The notes beneath the pieces are model-generated. The model ran no database searches and was not told the DNA's origin. It was given only the letters and a program-made list of their open reading frames with translations. From Mycobacterium aquaticum (GTDB lineage: Bacteria > Actinomycetota > Actinomycetes > Mycobacteriales > Mycobacteriaceae), in NCBI RefSeq assembly GCF_002086485.1, contig NZ_MVHF01000023.1, positions 1 to 64,000 on the forward strand: DNA of 64,000 bases, read 5' to 3'. Below are positions 59,201 to 64,000 of this stretch, piece after piece (position 1 is the stretch's first letter; each line of letters starts with the position of its first letter). Both the position numbers and the translations under genes were made by a program.

Positions 59201-59982
59201 TCGCACCCGGTGAGCTGACCGTTCACGTCGGCACCGACGACACGGGACGTACCCGCATCAGCAAGCTGCGGCAGCGTTATCCGCAGCGGGTCACCACCGT
59301 CCTGCATTCCGACGAGAGGTTCCCGCTCGCTGCAGTGCTCTGCGTGCAGAGCCCCAGCGGCGGGACCTTCTCCGACGACGACCTGTGCACCACCGCGGTG
59401 TGTCCGTCGGGATCACATCTTCTGCTCACCACCCAGGCGGCGACCCAGGTGTACGCAGGAGCCGGTCCAGGAGCCAGGCATCGGCTGCAGTTCACGGTAT
59501 CCGCCGACGCCATCCTGGAGTACTTCCCCAAAACGGTTATACCGCAGTCTGATTCGGTATTCGAACAGACGCTGGACATCGATATTTCACCGACCGGGAC
59601 TTACCTCGGGTGGGAAGCCGTGGCCGCCGGCCGCATCGCCCACGGTGAGCGGTTCCGGTACGCCTCCAGCGACTTCGCCGTCACGGTGCGCAGTGAAGGA
59701 CAAGTGATAGCACGTGACCGACAACGGTTCACCCCGGCGGTCGCGCCGTTTCTCGGCGGCGACTACGTCGCGACCATGATGGTGCTCACCCCGGGGCGCC
59801 CGGCTGTGACCAACGTGGTCCGTGAGGCGCTCGCCGGCCTCCCGTATGTGCGGGGCGGTGTCGGCGAATTGCCCCGTGGTGCGGGGACTTTTGCCCGTAT
59901 CACCACCGACCGTGCGCCGACGTTACGAAATGCCCAAGAGACCATCCACGCCGCCGTGCGCGACGCGGTCCTGCCGCACTGA
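59197..59982 (+). CDS. ureD: Urease accessory protein
   Basis: The 261-aa UreD/UreH chaperone recruits UreF and UreG to apo-urease. Family blocks are DDLCTTAVCPSGSHLLLTTQ (about 66-85) and AATQVYAG, YFPKTVIPQSDSVFEQTLDI (about 109-128), WEAVAAGRIAHGERFRY and FLGGDYVATMMVLTPG. It starts with GTG 59197 overlapping ureG. Alone it is insoluble in many species; co-expression in the operon fits. Confidence 0.9.
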   Translation: MIAPGELTVHVGTDDTGRTRISKLRQRYPQRVTTVLHSDERFPLAAVLCVQSPSGGTFSDDDLCTTAVCPSGSHLLLTTQAATQVYAGAGPGARHRLQFTVSADAILEYFPKTVIPQSDSVFEQTLDIDISPTGTYLGWEAVAAGRIAHGERFRYASSDFAVTVRSEGQVIARDRQRFTPAVAPFLGGDYVATMMVLTPGRPAVTNVVREALAGLPYVRGGVGELPRGAGTFARITTDRAPTLRNAQETIHAAVRDAVLPH

Positions 59983-59994
59983 AAGGTGCCCACG

Positions 59995-60480
59995 ATGATG
60001 ATGAATGCCGACACCATTCTCGGCACCGCGACCGACCCACAGTTCACCGGACGCACGGTGCAGCACGCCGATATCGGCTGGGGAGACGCGAGTAAGCACC
60101 GCCAACGTGTCACGACCGATGCCGGGTCCGAGGTGCTGATCCAGCTGCCTCGCGGCAGCTTCCTGTACGACGGCGCAGTGCTCAGCGACGACGGGGTCAA
60201 CGTCGTTGTGGTGCGCCGTCCTGCCGAACCGGCCGTCCGAGTCCGTTTCGCCGACAACAGCGGTCGGGCTCTGCTGCTACTGGGTCACCTGCTCGGTAAC
60301 CAGCACGCTCCGATAGACGTCGACGAAGAGGGGCTCACCGCTCCCCTGTTCACCAGCGCCGAGGCGGCGAAGCAACTGCTCGCAGACCTGGGCCTGGTGG
60401 GAGAAGTAGGCGACGTCGTGATGGCCCGCCAGGGATGGTCCCGAACCTCGGCGGATAACCATGCCGGCCATCACCACTGA
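59995..60480 (+). CDS. ureE: Urease nickel-chaperone
   Basis: This 161-aa UreE has an N-terminal peptide-binding domain and a metal domain with LLLLGHLLGNQHAPIDVDEE (about 92-111, conserved His) and a His-rich tail HAGHHH for Ni2+. It carries nickel to the UreDFG complex. ATG 59995 has GAAAGG spaced 8 bp; GTG 59986 is an alternative. Its 3' end overlaps ureF by 20 bp. Confidence 0.9.
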   Translation: MMMNADTILGTATDPQFTGRTVQHADIGWGDASKHRQRVTTDAGSEVLIQLPRGSFLYDGAVLSDDGVNVVVVRRPAEPAVRVRFADNSGRALLLLGHLLGNQHAPIDVDEEGLTAPLFTSAEAAKQLLADLGLVGEVGDVVMARQGWSRTSADNHAGHHH

Positions 60481-61159
60481 CCCGGATGTCGGGGCGGCGT
60501 TGTGGATGCAGTTACATGACAGCGCGTTTCCCGCAGGACGGCTGGTGCACAGTCACGGATTGGAGGAATGGCTGGCCGGCCATCCCGAGGCCGATGCCGA
60601 CGCCATCGAGGCCACCGTGCTCGGCTACCTCATCCACGGCCACGCCCCTTTGGATGCCACGATAACCGCGCACGCCTGGGCGATGTCTGAACACCCGCAC
60701 CGGCTGGCCGAACTCGACGAGCTGACCGCGTCGTACAAGCTTTTCGGCAACACCAGGACCGCGTCGACATCGATCGGCCGCCAACTGGCCGCGACCGCAA
60801 CCGATATCGGCATGGTCGACGGCGATCCGTACATCGCCGGGGTGATCGACGGGACCTTTCCCGGGCACGCGGCGGTTGTCGAGGGTGCGGTCCAGTGTCG
60901 GCTGGGTATCCCCCGGCACGTCGCCGTGCTGGGGTCGATGCAATCGATGATGGCGTCACTGCTCAGTGCCGCGGTGCGACTGGGCCGACTGGGTCCGCTG
61001 CAGAGCCAACGCATCCAACTCCGCGCCGCCGAACTGGCGGTTCAGCTGTCAAAGGAGGCGTGCGAACGCCCGTTGCACGACCTGTCCAGCACAACACCCG
61101 CTTTGGAGATCAGCGGCATGCGTCATGAAGAACGGACGGCGAGACTGTTTGCCACTTGA
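60461..61159 (+). CDS. ureF: Urease accessory protein
   Basis: The 232-aa helical UreF links UreD and UreG in the maturation complex. It is recognised from LWMQLHDSAFPAGRLVHSHG (about 11-30), LEEWLAGHPEADADAIEATV and the ARTASTSIGRQLAAT-like segment (NTRTASTSIGRQLAATATDI). It is the last gene of the operon. The CBM2 gene converges 21 bp away, with a short GCAGC/GCTGC hairpin between. Confidence 0.9.
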   Translation: MPAITTDPDVGAALWMQLHDSAFPAGRLVHSHGLEEWLAGHPEADADAIEATVLGYLIHGHAPLDATITAHAWAMSEHPHRLAELDELTASYKLFGNTRTASTSIGRQLAATATDIGMVDGDPYIAGVIDGTFPGHAAVVEGAVQCRLGIPRHVAVLGSMQSMMASLLSAAVRLGRLGPLQSQRIQLRAAELAVQLSKEACERPLHDLSSTTPALEISGMRHEERTARLFAT

Positions 61160-61179
61160 AGGCGCGAACTGGCAGCGAT

Positions 61180-61587
61180 CTAGCTGCACCGATATTGGCC
61201 GTTGAGAACACAATTCGACGGTGGTGTGTAGAAGCCGCTCAGCACGCCCCTGATCCCACCGGTTGCGGTGCCGCCGGGTGGGATGATGCGATTCCAATTC
61301 GCCGGGCCGACAACATAGTGCGTGCCGTATTGCGTGAAAGTACTGCTCCACGTATGCGAGATGGATTCGCCTGGTGGCAAGTCGAACTCCAGCTTCCAAT
61401 CGCTGAGCGGCACTGTGCTCGCGTTGGTGATGACAAAGCGGGCGATGAAACCGGTCTGCCACGTCGACGTCACCGAAAGGGTCGCCGCAGCCGCAGCCGC
61501 ATGAGCTACTGGCGGGATGGCAAGTCCGACGGCGGCAGCCACCATTGCCGACATGATCAGATGAAGCGCTGTGCGACAGCGCTTCAC
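61180..61587 (-). CDS. Secreted CBM2 carbohydrate-binding protein
   Basis: The 135-aa protein has a Sec signal peptide (KRCRTALHLIMSAMVAAAVG, cleavage after VAHA) and one CBM2 module with spaced aromatic residues: WQTGFIARFVITNASTV, LSDWKLEFDLPPGESISHTW, GPANWNRIIPPGG and two Cys near the end (NCVLNGQYRC). Such small cell-surface or secreted proteins bind cellulose or chitin; M. tuberculosis Rv1987 is a comparable size. GTG 61587 is preceded by GGAGGGG; the frame opens at 61617. Confidence 0.85.
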   Translation of the reverse strand: MKRCRTALHLIMSAMVAAAVGLAIPPVAHAAAAAATLSVTSTWQTGFIARFVITNASTVPLSDWKLEFDLPPGESISHTWSSTFTQYGTHYVVGPANWNRIIPPGGTATGGIRGVLSGFYTPPSNCVLNGQYRCS

Positions 61588-61740
61588 ATAGTTCCCCTCC
61601 TCGACCACAGCAGCCAACGATAGAGCCGTCGAGACGGTGTCGACCGTCGTATCGCGAGTAGGCTGCAGGACCTTTGCTCAACTGAAACCGACACGAGACT
61701 TTTGCCTCGCGGTTTGGCCGCCTTTCAGCCGTCCCAGCGC

Positions 61741-62649
61741 CTAATAGAGGATCGAAGGAATCCAGCCGCCCTCCGGCGCGCGGTATTCGCCCAGCGTCAT
61801 GTAGGTGAGCGGCTTGATCGGCCGTAGACCCTGACTCAGGCACCACCGAAAGAGAACCCCCTGCCGCGTCGGCAGGATGAAAGACGCAGGCACTTCGCCT
61901 CCCACGACTGCCCCCGCGATCAAGGCGCACATGTCGTCCTCGGTCTCCGCCACGCCGTAGGCCGCGGGGAAGAAGGTGACCGTCGTGGCATAGGCAGTGA
62001 TTCGACCGTCGCGGACCGCGACAACTGGGGAGAGCATCGGCGCGCCGAGGGCGTCGCGCAATTCGCCGGTGCGCTCAAATCCGTGGATGCGCAGGCAAAG
62101 TCGCTCACACTCCGCGATGTCGCCCTCCTCAAGCGGCCGGACCTCGATGCCGCTCGGCGGCCCGCCCTTGGGAGTTCCGGTCATGACGACAGCTGGTTCC
62201 CTGACTTCGAAGCCCAGCGAGGCGTACAACGCGAGGGACTGCATGTTGAAGGAGTCTTGAAAAAGCCGAATACCACGCGCTCCGGCACCCCGCCCGATCA
62301 CTTCCTCCATCAGGCGCCGGCCGACACCACACCCCTGCACAGCGGGATCGATCGTGATCGGCCCGACGCCGAGCACCGGGCCCCGCTCATCGAGGAAGTT
62401 CGAGCCGACGATCCGGCCGTCGGCCTCCGCGACGACGCCCCAGAACCGGGGATGTGCGATCAAACTGCCGGTCAGTTGCGAAGCCGCTTCGACCGTCGGA
62501 AAGTCACGCGGGAATCGGTGATAGTCGTGCACGCCGGCGAAGGCCTCATAGACGATGCGGGCGCACTCGTCGCCGTCGGCGGGTTCAACCCCGCGCACCA
62601 CGATGCCCTCCACCCCGAGCGCTTGTTTCACATCGGTCCCACCGGCCAT
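61741..62649 (-). CDS. GNAT family N-acetyltransferase
   Basis: This 302-aa protein contains a GNAT domain in its first half (VRGVEPADGDECARIVYEAF, about 17-36; GPITIDPAVQGCGVGRRLME, about 91-110; FNMQSLALYASLGFEVRE) and a second, weaker GNAT-like half (IEVRPLEEGDIAECERLCLR). Its target is unknown. ATG 62649 is chosen because the upstream 105 residues have shadow-frame composition. It lies 85 bp from the end of the squalene-cyclase-like gene. Confidence 0.82.
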   Translation of the reverse strand: MAGGTDVKQALGVEGIVVRGVEPADGDECARIVYEAFAGVHDYHRFPRDFPTVEAASQLTGSLIAHPRFWGVVAEADGRIVGSNFLDERGPVLGVGPITIDPAVQGCGVGRRLMEEVIGRGAGARGIRLFQDSFNMQSLALYASLGFEVREPAVVMTGTPKGGPPSGIEVRPLEEGDIAECERLCLRIHGFERTGELRDALGAPMLSPVVAVRDGRITAYATTVTFFPAAYGVAETEDDMCALIAGAVVGGEVPASFILPTRQGVLFRWCLSQGLRPIKPLTYMTLGEYRAPEGGWIPSILY

Positions 62650-62734
62650 GGCGCGCCCCTTCGATAGGTGTAGAGCGATGTTCTTCCTAACCCTCCGCAA
62701 AGTCAATCGCGCCGGCGTTACAACTTCTGACCAG

Positions 62735-63709
62735 CTATCTCGCAGAATCCCACCAGGTGAGCAACCGTGTCCCGTACAACGTGAGCCACTTCGAGGGCTG
62801 GCCGGCTGGAACATCGACTTCGAACCACACACGACCGGGCTGGCGACCGGTCTGCAACCACCTGCCATCAGGCCTCCTGGCCGCACGAACGATGCCGATC
62901 GCCTCGCTGATCCGAGGATCCGGGAGGGTGCCGTCGTGCAACGCGGCCAGGCGGAAGTACTCACAAGCGTTGAGGGCGCTGTAAGACCAACGCATGGGGT
63001 AGATGAAGTCGTTGATCCATCGCCCCACCGGCTGATTCGTCGTCAGCCGGTGCAGCAGGTGGCGTTCGAGCAGGTACTCCTCGCCGCTACGGCGAGCGGC
63101 GCGGGTATCGGATGTGCCGCCGGTGGCCGCATCGAAGGCGAGCAGCCCTTTCAGTGAATTCAGCGTCGAATGAAACGACGACCGGCGCGACCCGTCAACC
63201 CATTCGCAGTTCCACCCGCCGTCGGTCAGTTGATGCTCGAGAAACCAGTCGGCAATGCCATTGACGTCGGCACCCAGCCACACTCCGTTGGCCAGAGTCC
63301 AGGCGTTGATGCAACAGTCCACCTCACCCGACCAGTAGGGCGAGCCGTCGTAGTCCCAGCGGCTGTGCTCCTCGAGCAACTCGGCGGTCCAGCGCTCCCG
63401 TAACACGGACACGTCAAGACCCCACTCTCGCAACGTGTTCAACGTCCAAGTGGTCGCTGTCCACGGTTGACCCGCCTCCGACGGCTCGGCGTCGGCGTAG
63501 TCGTAATCCTTCGGAAAGAAGGAACCACCCGCCCACTGGCCGTCAGCATCTTGCACAGCGAGCAAACGCGCGCCGAAGCCATCGGTTGCGATTCGTGTCC
63601 GCGTCGCTTCCCATACCTCCGGTGCGGCGTCGAGCAGATCGCGCTCGACTTGCCACCGCAAGGCCGGATCGGAGTCCAACAGCCAGTCCGTCACGGGGCC
63701 GCTTGTCAT
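62735..63709 (-). CDS. Squalene-cyclase/prenyltransferase-fold protein
   Basis: The 324-aa protein is built of alpha/alpha-barrel repeats with QW-like elements: LRWQVERDLLDA, DADGQWAGGSFFPKDYDYAD, LTDGGWNCEWVDGSRRSSFH and ARRPDGRWLQTGRQPGR. The fold is shared with terpene cyclases and prenyltransferase beta subunits. It lacks an obvious DxDD cyclase motif, so a non-cyclase role is likely. It is divergent from a PIN-domain gene 48 bp away. Confidence 0.75.
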   Translation of the reverse strand: MTSGPVTDWLLDSDPALRWQVERDLLDAAPEVWEATRTRIATDGFGARLLAVQDADGQWAGGSFFPKDYDYADAEPSEAGQPWTATTWTLNTLREWGLDVSVLRERWTAELLEEHSRWDYDGSPYWSGEVDCCINAWTLANGVWLGADVNGIADWFLEHQLTDGGWNCEWVDGSRRSSFHSTLNSLKGLLAFDAATGGTSDTRAARRSGEEYLLERHLLHRLTTNQPVGRWINDFIYPMRWSYSALNACEYFRLAALHDGTLPDPRISEAIGIVRAARRPDGRWLQTGRQPGRVWFEVDVPAGQPSKWLTLYGTRLLTWWDSAR

Positions 63710-63757
63710 GAGACCAAGCTAGCCAACAACGGCACCGACCTGTGCCATGGTGCTGGG

Positions 63758-64000
63758 ATGACAACGTTCGTCATCGATGCACAGGTGGCCATCGACCTCG
63801 TCACCGACACAGTGGACATTCCACCGCAGCACAGCCTCGCTGCCCCGACGTTGCTGCGCTCGCAGGCGCTGGCTCTCGTGTATGAATCGGTGCATCGCGG
63901 CCAGATCGACGAACCGACCGGCCGCAGGATTCTCGACGGTATCCGTGGGCTGCGGATCCGGCTCCTCGGCGACCGATCACTGCAAGACCACGCATGGCGA
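63758..64000 (+). CDS. PIN-domain (VapC-like) protein, partial at window end
   Basis: The first 81 codons, MTTFVIDAQVAIDLVTD and following, match the start of PIN-domain ribonucleases: FVIDA with the first catalytic Asp, then a helix APTLLRSQALALVYESVHRG with a conserved acidic residue. The frame runs off the window. No antitoxin gene is visible upstream in the 48-bp divergent gap, so it may be an orphan or its partner may follow. Confidence 0.7.
   Translation, partial: MTTFVIDAQVAIDLVTDTVDIPPQHSLAAPTLLRSQALALVYESVHRGQIDEPTGRRILDGIRGLRIRLLGDRSLQDHAWR

Noticed and set aside
1..64000. CRISPR arrays, tRNA/rRNA genes and prophage modules
   Set aside because: No regularly spaced repeats, cloverleaf-like tRNA or rRNA segments, or phage structural genes were noticed in a by-eye reading.

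Overview
The window is high-GC DNA from an actinobacterium, most likely a fast-growing mycobacterium (Mycolicibacterium type). This is an inference from family content: F420/deazaflavin-type oxidoreductases, a DUF1206 membrane protein, an MpaB-type oxygenase, a DesA-type acyl-ACP desaturase, an LGFP lipoprotein, a secreted CBM2 protein, and frequent GTG starts with ATGA/GTGA overlaps. No rRNA, tRNA, CRISPR array or phage module was seen. At least four decayed or interrupted genes and three copies of a short dispersed motif suggest that parts of the window are remodelled accessory DNA.

Layout. 1-7.3 kb: a possible IS21-type end, a TetR-controlled quinone-reductase/thioesterase pair, DUF899, PPOX, an interrupted Ddn-family gene, YaeQ and an FAD-enzyme remnant. 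7.3-14.6 kb: a MerR-divergent catabolic group (PuuE-like deacetylase, NCS1 permease, NtaA-type and DszC-type flavin monooxygenases, F420 LLM enzyme), suggesting use of an N-heterocycle. 15-27.9 kb: an IclR-controlled cluster with Zn-ADH, SDR, a HisD paralog, a second NCS1 permease, an FMN 2-hydroxyacid dehydrogenase, HutH, a HisC-like aminotransferase, a 69-aa protein, an MFS carrier and a GNAT-AAA+ fusion. 28.5-37.5 kb: a ferric-reductase-like membrane enzyme; a MarR operon of a PEP-mutase/ICL-family lyase with LeuCD-like dehydratase and an isochorismatase-fold protein; PobA-like monooxygenase; AraC; MpaB. 37.9-53.8 kb: TetR/esterase, GMC oxidoreductase, acetyltransferases, hemerythrin, NDH-2, desaturase, CsbD, DUF1206, lipoproteins, PaaK-like ligase. 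53.8-61.2 kb: a urea module (AmiS/UreI channel, LuxR regulator, ureAB-C-G-D-E-F). 61.2-64 kb: CBM2 protein, GNAT, squalene-cyclase-like protein and the start of a PIN-domain gene.

How the genes work together. In the 15-27.9 kb cluster four enzymes could converge on histidine and then urocanate: histidinol-type oxidation (HisD paralog), imidazolyl-lactate oxidation (FMN enzyme), transamination (HisC-like) and ammonia elimination (HutH). A 16-bp palindrome, present as a pair exactly 20 bp apart, lies upstream of the regulator and of three enzyme transcription units, so this looks like one coordinated regulon. No urocanase is in view, so the route must continue elsewhere or differ from the classical Hut pathway.

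In the urea module the LuxR gene is flanked by two inverted copies of an 88-bp promoter segment (about 84 of 88 positions identical), each with an 18-bp palindrome. One copy drives the channel gene leftwards and the other the urease operon rightwards. Both transcripts begin with a short leader ORF that overlaps the first structural gene. The tandem-operator imidazole regulon and this duplicated promoter/leader arrangement are the two most distinctive systems found here.
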